Assembly: GCA_944470555.2 (NCBI GenBank)
Contig: OX104130.1
Location: 73,413,160-73,477,159, forward strand
DNA from: Heterobilharzia americana
Lineage: Eukaryota > Platyhelminthes > Trematoda > Strigeidida > Schistosomatidae
Direction: 5' to 3'
Length of the DNA: 64,000 nucleotides
In this document: positions 21,961-33,690 of the stretch, one piece after another
Numbering within the stretch: position 1 is the stretch's first letter
How the letters are laid out: each line of letters opens with the position of its first letter
Made by a program: the position numbers and the translations under genes
Notes under the pieces: model-generated
Databases searched by the model: none
Told to the model about the DNA's origin: nothing
The model's input: only the letters and a program-made list of their open reading frames with translations

Positions 21961-23215
21961 CATATTAGATTTGTTCATTTGATTTATAACACACAGTGAT
22001 CTAGTATTATTTATTTGATGACGTTTCGAGCATACATTATTGCTCATAATCATATCAGTTTAATCACACTCCACTTTGACATTTGATTTTGATAGCTGTG
22101 TCACCTTATATGAGTTGTTTTTATTGGTAGTAGAGTTTTCCGTATCTCTTGTATAGGTATCGTGTCATTTCTATTACATGTGTTGGCTAGGTATTGTCTT
22201 TGATAAACGAAGATTCAGTAATCGATCTCTTCCTCTCTCTATTAATTTATATTGGACTACAGTACAGTAGCTTTATCCCACCCTATTGTGTGGTTGTGTG
22301 TTAATGCGTCTACAGAAAACCGACACATTTTAACAGGTATCTAGAATAAAAGTCATCCCATCCAATGTCAGTTAAAGCAGGCTTAGTCAGATGTCTAAGT
22401 AATAGAGCTAGAAAACTGACTGGTCAGTGCAAGGACTTAAAAAGGGAATTGAAACACGTAAAAGAAGAGCTAATAGTTAATAATTATCCTCTGCAGTTTG
22501 TTAAGAAATTCGCATAAACACAGAAGAAACGAAAAAATAACAGTCACACGAGTATGAATAATAACGATGACACAAGTAGAAAGGAGTTTACAGCCCTATA
22601 AGGAAGGTACATCAGATCCTCAACAAGGCTAAAATCAGGGTGGCATTTAAACATACAAACTCACTCAGAAATAATCTTTGTCGGCTGGCTTAAGGATCCG
22701 ATAGAACCAATTCAGCAAAATAATATAATCTATCAAATTCCGTGTAATGGCTGTGAGGTCATGTACATAGGTCAGTCGGGGTCAGTTAGAATAGCCGAAC
22801 ATAGAAATTTAACTAAATATAGAATGACAGACCCTAATAAGATCAATAAACTAGAAAATCACTCACCATGCATGCATTAACACACAACAGTTTGGGATAA
22901 AGCTACTGTACTGTAGTCCAGTATAAATAAATAGAGAGAGGAAGAGATCGATTACTGAATCTTTGTTTATCAAAGACAATACCTAGCCAACACATGTAAT
23001 AGAAATGACACGATACCTATACAAGAGATATGGAAAACTCTACTACCAATAAAAACAACTCATATAAGGTGACACAGCTATAAAAATCAAATGTGATTAA
23101 ACTGATATGATTATGAGCAATAATGTATGCTCGAAACGTCATCAAATAAATAATACTAGATCACTGTATGTTATAAATCAAATGAACAAATCTAATACGG
23201 AATTAAATTCTGCCA
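21961..23215 (+). mobile_element. Penelope-like element with about 340 bp inverted repeats
   Basis: 21961-22305 is a reversed copy of 22870-23215. The arms look nearly identical over blocks such as ctgtagtccagtataaat, with a few substitutions and small gaps. The sense part begins near 22310 with VYRKPTHFNRYL, then KAGLVRCLSNRARKLT and NNYPLQFVKKFA, the segment between RT and endonuclease in PLEs. The endonuclease start IIYQIPCNGCEVMYIGQSG follows at about 22720-22780, with RIAEHRNLTKYRM after it. A frameshift and stops show decay, but the arms are well preserved, so insertion may be fairly recent. Confidence 0.85.
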
Positions 23216-23724
23216 CAGTGCGTAAGTTTTTCACCTATATTAATATTTACTACAAATTCTAGTAAGGTTGTATGCATGAAATTCTTAGAAATGACTGGAT
23301 TCTATTGAAAAGTATTGATTTTGCTTTACAGAAACCCTTTTTATCAGGTCAAAACAAACTTTTTGACCTCAGGATTGTTTACAAAGTGTTGTTTCTATAT
23401 TAAGATAGTTCTAGAGAGTTGTTACCTTTTGCATAACCAATGGAGGGTTGGCCTAGTTTTATAAGTCCTAAGTACAACTCCTCCTTTATAAATGTTGCTT
23501 ACATAACGTTCTAGAACCAATGAATAATCAGCTAATGTTACCTAATGCATGTTGTCATCATCATGTTCAAGATGTCAATAACTTTTCCTAATTAACACAT
23601 ATTGGTCACTTCATCATACGTGCCGTTTCGTTAGGTTTCTCTGCACAATGTCATAACTGATAACATAAATAGGTTTTTAAAAAAAGTTTTAAATTTTTTT
23701 GATATTTTGGGTTGGAATTTATAA
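23216..23724. other. Intergenic, nothing recognised
   Basis: AT-rich sequence. No repeat or coding signal is recognised. Confidence 0.5.
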
Positions 23725-24045
23725 TGGACGGATACTAGTCAGAGGAGCATTGGAATCCTGGGAGTACTGGACAGCTGTTTCATCACAGTATAAGAATCCT
23801 CAGTAGTGCGAACCCCTGCCAGGGCCAGAACCAAGGACCTCCAGGTCCCGCAGCCAGCACGTTACTGTTGAGCCCCTGGGTGGGAATTTAGTGGTCCATA
23901 CTTCCTAGTTCTGTCAGTTCACGATATAACGTGCTCTACATCCAATGCCGTCGTCGAGTGACTGTCCTCATTTTCGATTTGGTTGACTGCTCTGGTCACA
24001 ACTTCTTTCTGATTTGAAATTTGGGAATTGCCTCTTGAAGCTAGT
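23725..24045 (-). repeat. SINE2 copy, near full-length, reversed
   Basis: In reverse order it shows the 3' end (ggacggatactagtcag), the ribozyme region 23760-23818, the B box (gggccagaaccaaggac), gcagccagcacgttactg, and the 5' region ending in tcttgaagctagtccaaacc. The ribozyme keeps CTGAGGA and GAA and a good stem III (acagctgt), but stem II is destroyed. Confidence 0.7.
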
Positions 24046-24497
24046 CCAAACCGCTATACTTCCTCTCCATTAGCATATGGGAAGAAAATGGGCAATAGTG
24101 TGGAAAGAGACTGGAAAATAATGACATCAGAAGTAAGTTGTGAGACAAGCGGAAGGAAGACAGAGAAATCAAAAGCCATATAGTAATAAAACCTTGGTAA
24201 AAAATCTGGCGTGTATTCACTTGTGACTGATTGTGCACCATCTAAGATATTGGAACGTTGGATAAAACACTATAAGGAACAGTTTATCTGACGTACCACA
24301 AAAAGTCTAGCTACAACCTATCTATTGGCCTCAAACCAGATTTAAAGCATAAACTAGGCAATGCCATGTTTAATTTGACACCAAAAAAAGCTATCACACA
24401 TCGTGCTTCTATGATCCTTCTAAAATTCAAAAATCCAACACTGAATCGTTCGAATATGGATCTTGCTAATCCCCTAACATATGGTCTTTCTAAATTG

Positions 24498-25985
24498 ATT
24501 ATTATTATTTTTCCCTTGGGTTCTCAGTGAAACATAGGGCTTCAGTAGCACGTCGGCATTCCACTCTTTACTCTTCAGTCCTTTGAACCCGGCTCCACAA
24601 GTTTTCATTTCTTCATCATACCATCTCCTCCATGTCACCCTCAGCTCGAACGTCCAACTCATCGTTTCCCATTAGAATTCCACTCGACGGCCTGGCCTAG
24701 CGCGTGATGTCCCCAGTCGACCTTCTCAGTGAATGCTCATTCCATCTCCACTTCCTTCTGCATATTTCTTGGGCGATAGTTTCTTGCTTCGTTGGTTCGT
24801 TCCCAGAGTTCTTTGTTGCTTATTCTTCCTGGCCATCTAGTCTTCAGTATCGAGCTTAGGCAGCTGTTGACGAATGTCTGTAGTTTTTTGGAAGTGCTTT
24901 TCGTAACGCGCCAAGTCTCTGAACCATTTGGCAGCACTGACTTGACATTGTTGTTGAAAATCCGGATCTTGTTCGTTACGCTGAGTGCAGAAGATCCTTG
25001 CACTGGTTTATCTTCTACTTCACCATCCTCCTCTCCCTGCTCTATCAGCTTCCATATGTCCATCGAGATCCATTCCTTATCTTCTTTCTTCTTCCTTCCT
25101 AACACGGTTATACAGGCTTCTTTCCACATAGCTTTCAAAGAGTTCCAGTGTTCATCCACACAGGTTTCTTCAGGGATGTTGCTAGATAGTGAGTGATCTG
25201 AACCGGCATCTGCTCCCCTTCTTGATCTTGTGTCAAGTAGACTGCGTCTTCGCTTTCTTGAGATTGAAATAAAGTCGATTTGATTTTTAGGGTGTCCATC
25301 TGGTGAATGGTGGAATCTATGTCGCTTTGTGGAAATCCTTGTGCTTGAACACAGTGCCTCCAATCACCAAATGTTTGAGTGCACAGAATTCTGCTAACAG
25401 TACTTCATTCTCATTCTTCACTTCACCGAGTGCTTCTCAACCCATGGTTAGTTCTATTCCTGTGTTGTCCGATTCCATTTTAGCATTCATGTCGCCTCAC
25501 CCATTAGAATTTTGATGTCATGATAGCCACTCCCTTCATGTGCTTATGGTTGTCGTCTGGGTGACCGGAGTAGATTATTGATTCTCTAGTTGACAGTTTG
25601 GAGAGCCCACTTCCATTCCATCTGCTTCTTCAGATTCCTAACACTTCAATGCGATACCTTCTCATCTCTTTTGGAATTTGGGCAGCCTTGCTAGGTTCAA
25701 ACATTGTGCGGACATTCCATGTCCCTATTCTTACTTTTGCTTTCATCGAGAGAGAGAAGACGCATGGGCAAATTGGCTTCCCGAAGGCTTTCACCAACCA
25801 GGGGCACTTCGCCTCTCCGATTCCAGTGAGGAATAATTTTGTTTTTATTTTTTATATTTTGTTTGTACTTTAAAGTTTCTGTAGCGGTTGGATTGGTTTT
25901 CCGTGGTAGGGTTGCTGGCGGTATGCCCAACCTTCCCTATTTACCCGGGCTTAAGGCCGGCTAGTAACCAGTGAACTAGTTGACC
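24498..25985 (-). mobile_element. RTE-like retrotransposon, 5' end present, RT deleted
   Basis: On the - strand the 5' end is near 25985. The N-terminal apurinic-like endonuclease is visible from the reversed GTWNVRTMFE equivalent near 25735-25700 and continues to KNQIDFISISRKRRRSL and RRGADAGSDHSLSS near 25290-25190. The open frame 25363-24737 then passes through WKEACITVLGRKKKEDKEW and jumps to SALSVTNKIRIFNNNVKSVL, VTKSTSKKLQTFVNSCL and RISNKELWERTN. The whole palm region is therefore missing, while both ends remain. The 3' end with its (tta)n tail is at 24498-24510. It looks like an internally deleted, non-autonomous copy. Confidence 0.85.
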
Positions 25986-26139
25986 AGGCGAGGTTCATGA
26001 AACACATAAACATGTTTAATCATAACATAATTGGTATCTTTGTCTACGTTTGAATCAGATCTTAGCTAATGATTAGTATTTCAGCCTTGAATTTCATGAG
26101 AATCTTACAGATTTTAAATTAGTTTTCATAACCAGCTGA

Positions 26140-26480
26140 GATTGTTTGAAGAGTCACTAAAAACTTGAAAGCACTGAACGGCTTCTTCGTCCCACAATGT
26201 GATTTTTCAATAGTGCACATCCATGAATCTACCAGGAATCATATCTATGACTCCTAGGTCTCGTAGTAAGCACGTCACAATTCAGTCACTGACTTGGAAT
26301 CCAATGGTCCACATTTTCCTGCCTCTGCCGATTCCTTATATAGCGTGGTCATTATTCAATTCCCTCGGAGAATATTTTTTCTCAAGCATGACTTGGCTGA
26401 ACTGAAAGGTCATGACATCTCACTTATCCAGTGCTCCCAGGTTTTAAACGGTTATCCGACTGATCCCACTCCGTGATGGA
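26140..26480. repeat. SINE2 head-to-head inverted dimer, decayed
   Basis: The left half is on - (aaagcactgaacggcttctt, then the reversed B box accaggaatcatatctatg). The right half is on + (ccagtgctcccaggttttaa, then actgatcccactccgtgatg). The right half has lost most of its tRNA-like part. Ribozyme cores are not intact. Confidence 0.6.
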
Positions 26481-26824
26481 TACTACCTAGATGAACAGTA
26501 TATTATTGAAAAGTTCGATGCGGATAACGACATGAAGATTTTTCACAGTGTGGTGGCCAGTCATAGTACTCTCATCTCAAAATAATTTAGCTGCGTAAAT
26601 ATTTCTGGAAATAAATAACTCAACTCAGGTTATCATTCAGAAGGCATAGAGTGCACCAACCGGCTAAATGTACTGTGTTAGACAAATAAAGAAATCTTTT
26701 CTGCTCTCCTGCTATCAGTCAAGCCGTAATCAGTAGTAAAATTTAAAACCTGAAAGACTAAAACGACTATTTTAGCTAACTGAATTGTAAGTTTCCTTAC
26801 AAAATGAAACATCAAAATATTAAC

Positions 26825-27150
26825 GATGGGTATTTGCTAGTAGTGGAATCCAGGGAGTGCATTTCTTACTATTTGGTACTCGTCAGCTGGATTTAACTTC
26901 CTTCCAAGGTGTGATTTTGTTCCCGCTAGGACTCGAACACAAACTTGTGGACTTGCAGGTACGCACATTCAGCTGATGAGTTGCAAACAAGATGAGATAT
27001 GCATTATAGATTTCATCGTCAGCCACTAACCATTATTAACAACTAAACTGAAAATCCTGGTAATATCAAGGTGTCTGCATAGGAGCCTGTATGCTAACTG
27101 TGATCGATCAATTTGGTCCAATCGACGATATACACCTATTAGCTATAACA
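26825..27150. repeat. Sm-alpha head-to-head inverted dimer
   Basis: The left half is on -: a hammerhead at 26845-26893 with CTGACGA and GAA kept, but the stem II closing pair changed to G-A and stem III broken. The right half is on +: CTGATGA near 26973 with a mutated stem II and gaga. Then come gtcagccac and the tail unit (tatcaaggtgtctgcatagg, gatcgatcaatttggtccaa). The reversed B box gactcgaacacaaac is near 26931. Confidence 0.75.
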
Positions 27151-28769
27151 TAAAAGTCTTAGAGTTGTCATAATTTTACTTTTGCCTTTTTTCTTGTAAA
27201 CATAAAAGTTCTACGGATAGTTTTGTTCGACTGTCTCTAGTACATTTTAAAGTGTACAAATAGACAATACAATGAAATGCTCATGCACACGAATATTTCT
27301 TTAACTAGTTGATGTATTGTAATGTATGGAGTGGATTAGAAGTATGGAATAATACAGGAATGCTAATCATGCATATAAACGAAGCGAAATTCATTTGAAT
27401 GACTTTATTAAAGGTAAAGAATGTTTGGGTTACTGTTGTTCAAAAAATTCGGGTTGTCATGCATGCAGATCTGTCACATTCATGAAGTACATTTTTGGGA
27501 GAAACTTTTGGATTTTCATCGCCATGAAACTATACAAAATTGTTTTTGAAGAAAAGTCAAATCAGAAGACTGACCAATAAAATTCTGGGTTTTATGACTG
27601 CAAAGTAACAGGTCGAATGATGCTTAGACCTGCATCCTTACTTAATTTCATTGAATGCATATACACTGAAGCCATTCGGCTAAGTGAATTAATATTAAAA
27701 TACACTTTCTTTAGTGTAAGATAGCTGGAAGAAATAATTTTTCCTTTCCGTCGGGATTTATCAATAAAAAAATTAGCATTTGTCACTCTGAAATGATTGA
27801 CAAATATATAAAGTCCAATCCTACAGCAGGATACTGAAGCCATGAATTCCTCAGTCAAAGCTATAGTGTTCCATTTGTATACACAGTATATTCTATGGTA
27901 ATGAAACGCCTCAAATTGCATTGAGTTCTCAATATGTTTTATTGCCTAGCTGACTGTAACTTAGTCGTGGAAATGAATAAGTTCTCAAACAGCGTATCAA
28001 CAAATTAGATCCACTTTACCTGCCTATGTCTTGTTAATCTGTAGTCTTTCAGTTCCTTACAAAATGAAAACCCTGAAAAGTATCAGGTAACTGGTGATAT
28101 AAATTTAATATTGCATACTTGAAGTCAGAAAGTCAGAAACTCTGAGACGACTTTTTCCCCATAGATTTTTCTAAAAATTGGAAACTCATCCACTTTATAT
28201 CATTCAAAGATTTAACTGACAACTAGTGTATGATACAGTTGAACCCCTTCAAGATTACTTCTTTTTTATCACATTGTATTCGATATAGGTTTTTGGTCCA
28301 AAGTCATGACTGAAGACTACTAATATAGTGTGTAGTTTAATCTCTCAGCTAAATGACACAATAATGACGTGTAATTCCCTTTGGTTCAAGTCATTTGCAG
28401 CCACGCAAATATTCATCGAATTCTGTTGAAAAAAATGAGTTTTCAAGACATATCAGACAGGTCTTATTGATGAGTATTGATTCAGAACTATGCAAAAATT
28501 AGCTGTAAACAAATAATTTCAGAACAAAGCAGACCGACTCATTTGTTGACCATACAATGCACCTAAATAGCAGGCTACGGTCAGAACTTAAAGTATGTGT
28601 ATGTATATATAATGTTACCTTTATTCATAGTGGTGCACAACAAACCTATTATTATTACTGATGTAACCAGTACAATTTAAAAACATAACAGTATAACGAT
28701 TTAGTTTACAAGGTATTGGTTGGTTCAAAAATACAAACAGGTTAAGTAGCCAGAGCTGGAGTGTACAGA
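27151..28769. other. Intergenic, nothing recognised
   Basis: AT-rich. Open frames at 27395-27580 (+) and 27921-27592 (-) lack convincing splice sites or recognisable motifs. Confidence 0.45.
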
Positions 28770-29520
28770 CTATATTGACCTTTCTGGATGAATACACTGA
28801 CAAAACACAGGGTTTTCTGAATGCGTTGAGCAGAGATCTGAGGATGTTTAGCCTGCATTTCGTACCCGTCAAATGTAAAATGAGGATTCAGGACTGCTAT
28901 GCTGCAAGTTCTCCCAGTTTAATGATAGGGAGTGAAGTGGTAGAATGTGTTGACCACTTCACTTACTTGGGAAGTTGCATCAACAGTAATGGGTTGGTTG
29001 CTGACGAAATTTCAGCTCGGATACACAAGACGCATCCGGCGTTTGCCAGCCTTTGTCATCTATGGTACCGACTGGCGAGATATCCCACTATGTACGAAAG
29101 GAAGAGTATGTGTTGCAGTCCGTTCTATCCTGTTGTAAGGCCTTGAGACATGGCTATTAAAGGCAGAGAGAATGATGTGATTAAAGGTTTTCGATCACAG
29201 ATGTCTTCCTAGCATTGCTCACGTTTGGTAGAATCACCATGTGAACATTGTTGAGGTCGGGTAATGGGCACTAGGTAAACCAGAAAAGTCGATTGATGAG
29301 GTTATGAACCTTAGTTGACCGCCTACCTCGACAACACATGCCAGGCGGAGATGATGTCGGTTTGAGTAGAGTTCAAGATGGCCAGAACAATAAGTGGAAC
29401 CAGTCAACCAAGTCTCTGACTCTTCATCTGAGCCGTCGGGGAAGATACAGACTACCTGCCTACCTGGCGTCCTCGAGAAGAAAGGAATCAGTTATGGTGA
29501 ATGACTGAAAAACAGAAAAT
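28770..29520 (+). mobile_element. Non-LTR retrotransposon RT C-terminal fragment, second family
   Basis: The frame 28775-29146 reads KTQGFLNALSRDLRMFSLHF, then VPVKCKMRIQDCY and VECVDHFTYLGSCINSNG, followed by ARIHKTHPAFASLCHLW. This is the typical segment after the catalytic motif of non-LTR reverse transcriptases (thumb region with the FTYLG motif). A frameshift near 29080 leads to KGRVCVAVRSILL. Later text in broken frames includes a LETWLLKAE-like end. It differs clearly from the RTE-like family here. The clade is not resolved. Confidence 0.8.
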
Positions 29521-29694
29521 GGTAATTAAATAACTTTATAATTTTGTATAACATACTAGCCAATATCGACTATTTATTGTTTTTAGGGAACAGTAATCTG
29601 CTGGTTAAAATATAAAAGCCCTAAAGGAATGTATCATAATAGGGTAAGGAAGATAAGATAAACTAGTGGAGATTTTCTTTTTAGGGTTGTATTC

Positions 29695-29865
29695 ATCAGG
29701 GACTGACATCCTCTGCAAAACCACTAAGAACCTGGGAGCACTTGACGGTTGAACATGCACTGCTAAACAGTAACATACCTGAACAAAACAGCTCTCTAAT
29801 GCTCCCAGGTTTTCAAAGGTTCTCCAAATGATGTCACTTCATGACTAATACTAATAACATAATTC
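29695..29865. repeat. SINE2 short inverted dimer
   Basis: Left: reversed 3' end (gtattcatcagggactgaca, cctgggagcactt). Right: forward ribozyme 3' half and end (gctctctaatgctcccaggt, gatgtcacttcatgac). The tRNA-like parts are missing from both halves. Confidence 0.6.
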
Positions 29866-30139
29866 TTGAGTGTCACAATGACTGTGTGGTATATCTTCAT
29901 CGTGTAAACTACAATCGATGAAATTGACTCAATAGTCAAAAGTTATAAACACAAATATAGTTAGTACTGTTATCCCCAGATAGAGTCATGGCATAACCTT
30001 GAAAAACAAGAAATTCTCTTTAAATAGTTTTAGTTCATTTATACATGTAAACGAGGAGAATACAGTGTAGCCATAAGATATACTCCGTTAATGATTCAAT
30101 TTCAACCCTAACTAAATATTATACAATTCAATAACTTAC

Positions 30140-30733
30140 CATTATAATCAATTTCATTAAAAATTGATTGTATTATCTTTGGTTTCAATGATTCAATAGG
30201 TAAATTGAATTCATTAATAATATATTCTGCATAAAGGTTATTATAAATTAAATTTCTCCATAGTTCTCTTGAAATAGATGATGATTTTGTATAATATTTT
30301 CCATTTGATGACTCTATTTCAAACAATTTTTGTAACGTTTGTTTAAATTCATATAGAAGAATAAATTTAACTCGTTCATATGCTACATCCAATATTAAAT
30401 GTGATAATTTTCCTGTTAGATCAAGAATTTTTGTTAAATTTGTTTGATGCATAAGCTGATATAGCCATTTTGATAAACTGATTTGATTTGATTCAATTAA
30501 ATTACTTATATGTAATAATTTTTTATTTTCTGTATAAAAATGAAGTTTATTTAGAAGACTAGGCTCATTGAACTTTGAAAGTTGTTTTAAATTTCGTCTA
30601 TACTTGTGAGCGTCATACAAGTTGAAGTGTTGTTGAATAGTATCTGAATCTTTTGGTTTTACTGTTGATAGTGATTGTGGTTGTTCCTCATAAGACGTTA
30701 GAAATCGTTTATATTTTTGCAAACATAGATTAT
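30140..30733 (-). CDS. Unrecognised protein, probable second exon
   Basis: The exon lies between an acceptor (ttttcag, AG ending at 30734 on -) and a strong donor (G|GTAAGT, GT at 30139-30138). It is 594 bases and fully open. It enters with two bases (AT) and leaves with one. The encoded 197 residues are mostly helical and AT-rich in codon choice: LQKYKRFLTSYEEQPQ near the start, then KYRRNLKQLSKFNEPSLLNKL, KILDLTGKLSHLILDVAYER and KPKIIQSIFNEIDYNG. No signal peptide, membrane segment or known motif was seen. The entry phase matches the exit phase of the exon at 35955-35703. Downstream exons were not found. Function unknown. Confidence 0.65.
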
Positions 30734-30869
30734 CTGAAAAACGTTTTATAATAGAAAATTATATTTTTCACCGGGATATTAAAAGTAGGAAATTCCACAG
30801 ACAGACATCTTTTGAGTATAATATATATATGAGTTTTACAAGCATTATTTGATTTCAAAGCAGTTTTCA

Positions 30870-31220
30870 ACCTGGACTTAGGTGAAATAAAGAACTGTTA
30901 AAAACCCAGGAACAGTAAGTAACTATTTTGTCCCGGTATTAGATTCTTCAGCAATGTGCATCAAAGTTCTTGTTAAGAACAGAACTATCCTAGTAAGGTT
31001 GGAGAAGGATGCCAATAGATTGTATTGGTTGATGGTTTCTTCAGTGAGGGAATTAAGAGACAAACAAAAAAGGGTGGACCCCTATATTTCGATCCAGTGG
31101 CTGAATGATAACGGCCTTACTGTGAGACCTAATTTCCTTGGTCATGCTTGCGTACTGCTAACTAGTACCAAACGAGAGTTTCAGCGATACTTGAACCTAT
31201 CTCTATCCATGAAGAAACAA
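30870..31220. repeat. SINE2 inverted dimer, decayed
   Basis: The left half is on - (aaacccaggaacagtaagta, ttttgtcccggtattagatt, the reversed ribozyme area). The right half is on + (gggtggacccctatatttcg, atccagtggctgaatgataa, then a ribozyme remnant near 31150). It lies in the putative intron of the - strand gene. Confidence 0.55.
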
Positions 31221-31529
31221 CTTTAAAGAATATATGTAGTTGACGTAAAGGTAGTTTTATACCAGAAACCTTGACTAATATCAGTCATTGTTATTAATAT
31301 TCATGTAGCGACTCAAGGATAAAGTCAAGGTTTTAAAACTGTACTTGATTATTCAGTCTGTTACCCCTGAATACGCTGTTGCAAACTTTCGAGTGAATAA
31401 CAAATTTTCTAGCTGATAAATTTCGGCAGAATGAATAAACATAAACTTATAGGAACTGTTTTGGGTACTGTCTTCGATTCCAGTTGGCTTCAGGTCGTAG
31501 CATACTTAAACACTTGACAATTCATTAGG

Positions 31530-33180
31530 ACAGTGAATTCTCAAAGATTATTTCCTTCATCATGGTCAGGTCCTCACGATTCTTCAGTGATTGAGTCATG
31601 CTACACCATAAATGAGACCAAAATTGTACAAACCAAGCATCCGGCTATGACCAATCATTTCACTTCCAGGGACTTCAGCATACAACCTGTCAAAAGAAGT
31701 CTTCAAAAAATTCAAACATCTTGTAGAATCGTGCGATCACTCTGTAAATACTTTGACACAATTTTCGGAAAAAGATCAAGCCTATCCATATTGAAAACGA
31801 CAAACTCGTGATGTCTTTCGACGTTGCAGTTGTATACATCTCAAATGAACCCAACGTATCTGAGTATACAGTGATTTTTCTCTTCACCAATGATACACAC
31901 CTCTCGGAACACATACAGCTACAATGTTCAAGTTTGATACAATCAACTCATCTATGGCCTATAAGTTGTTTCTAGTTTAAAGGTAAGCTTTATAAACAGA
32001 CAAACAGAACATCAATGTGGTCACCTAAATCATGGCTAATTGCAGACGTAGCAATGCAAAGATTGGAAGCTGTGGTATATTCGCTGGACAAACCAAGACT
32101 TAAGGTCCAATACTGTGGATGTTACGTTTGTAATCATTAGAAGAAACGAGTTGGAATACTAACAAATAACCAACAACTTTTATGACGAATTCTCATTCAT
32201 AAGTTCACCAGATGTTCTGACCACTAGAACGGATTCACGGAGACTGAAAAGTGATTTATGCAAAGAATCAACTTACATGGATGAAATCACCAACTACAGC
32301 AAAAGCGTTTGCACAAAACGTTCTTCGAAAAGCGAAGACATATTGTATTACGTCAACCTTGCGGAAAAAAGGATTAAACTATTTAATGACTGTTTCCCAG
32401 AAGGATGGATATCCATACAACTTCAAAAGATGTTCGTATGATTCGTCATCAACCAAAAGATCATCCTTGAAAACTAAACAACAGATCGCCTTTCCCTACA
32501 TTAAGAACGTCTCTTGGATTACAAGTAGATTACTGAAGCCTTTCGGAATCACTGTTGCCCACAAGCTTAAAAAATCTTTTCACTCTCTGTTATGCAGGCC
32601 AAAAGATGTCACAGAGAAAGAAGACAAACCAAACGTTATCCACAAAACAAATCTCAGAAACTGTGATTTACACTACGTCGGAGAGTGTGTTAACCTTCTT
32701 TGCATCCTTCTACACCAGCATCAACCAAAAATTAGACGTTATGATATACCTTCACTTATATTATTACTTATAGCCGATTAGGGACACAAATTCGACTTGG
32801 AAAATATGCATATCCAGGATACAGGAAATACAAATGATGCCGGAGAATGTTTTAGAAGCTTGACACATTCATGTTAATCAGCAATTAACAGATGTACTGG
32901 CATTGCCCCAGTTTGCCGCCAATAATAAACATACGTAAAAAGAAATTAGGTCAAAGTTCATTTCGGAAAGCCAATGAATCGAAATATGTCTGAAGATGAT
33001 GGCAAGATTATAGCAGGAAAAAACGGTCACACTCAAGATCATCAGGACAAGCTACTAAACCACTTGTGGAGAAAATTCGATGGCTCACTTCTATCGGAAG
33101 TTTGTAATGATAATGCTATCTAGAATAACAAGGTAGGCTTCACGGTTAAACCTTCCACCTCAGGGAGCATAACACCATCA
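31530..33180 (+). mobile_element. Penelope-like element, RT and endonuclease remnants
   Basis: Broken + frames show, in order, PIHIENDKLVMSFDVAVVYIS near 31780-31840 (RT catalytic motif A), SWLIADVAMQRLEAVVYSLD near 32030-32090 (the following RT motif), KRNELE-like text near 32135, DGYPYNFKRCS near 32405, SRLLKPFGITVAHKLKKSF near 32525, and CDLHYVGECVN near 32662 (decayed GIY-YIG). The YVDD box has decayed. The copy is old and inactive. It overlaps the putative intron of the - strand gene. Confidence 0.75.
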
Positions 33181-33325
33181 GAGAGCATGGAAAAGTTCAC
33201 TTTCATCTACCAGCACACCTCTCTGTGGAGTAACGTGCACCGACAACAGCCGCCCCTTCCTACCAACACATATAGGAGAGTACATTCTACAGTGATTTTA
33301 TATGATCGAGATAGAAATTCTACTC

Positions 33326-33690
33326 AGGATAATAATGGAGAATTACAAGTACATCAGCAGAAAGTTATAACTAATACCCGTTGCTTCAGTAGCCTGATGG
33401 GCAACGTTATGGCGTTTGAAGCGCTGGGTACGAGGTTCGAGTCCCAGTGGGAACAACGTCACTCACTGGGTTGGGGAGCTGATACATCCAGATGAGGATG
33501 CCGAAATAGGACGAAACACAACTTCAATTATTCTGCTGGTCACAACCAAGTAAATTTCTATATTAAATATTCAGCGGATATCAAGGCACCCATATAAGAG
33601 CCCATATGAAAACAGAAGTCGAACAACTCGATCCAAAAAACAACGTAGAATTACAAGTACATCAACAAAATGTTATGACTAAAAGGAAAT
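33326..33690 (+). repeat. Sm-alpha-like tandem unit with direct repeat at both ends
   Basis: The tail end segment gaattacaagtacatca occurs at about 33340 and again at about 33648, giving a repeat period near 308. Between them are the tRNA-like part with a good B box (ggttcgagtcccagtggg near 33432), a damaged hammerhead (tccagatgagg, aggacgaaac) at 33486-33535, and the tail unit (cccatataagagcccatatg). This is head-to-tail organisation, unlike the inverted dimers elsewhere. Confidence 0.75.

Noticed and set aside
22720..22780. GIY-YIG motif as a homing endonuclease or DNA repair gene
   Set aside because: The surrounding text (VYRKPTHFNRYL and the RT-endonuclease linker) and multiple decayed copies identify it as part of Penelope-like elements.
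27592..27921. Possible third exon of the - strand gene
   Set aside because: The acceptor-like sites tried here give stop codons in the required phase, and no motif links it to the upstream exons.
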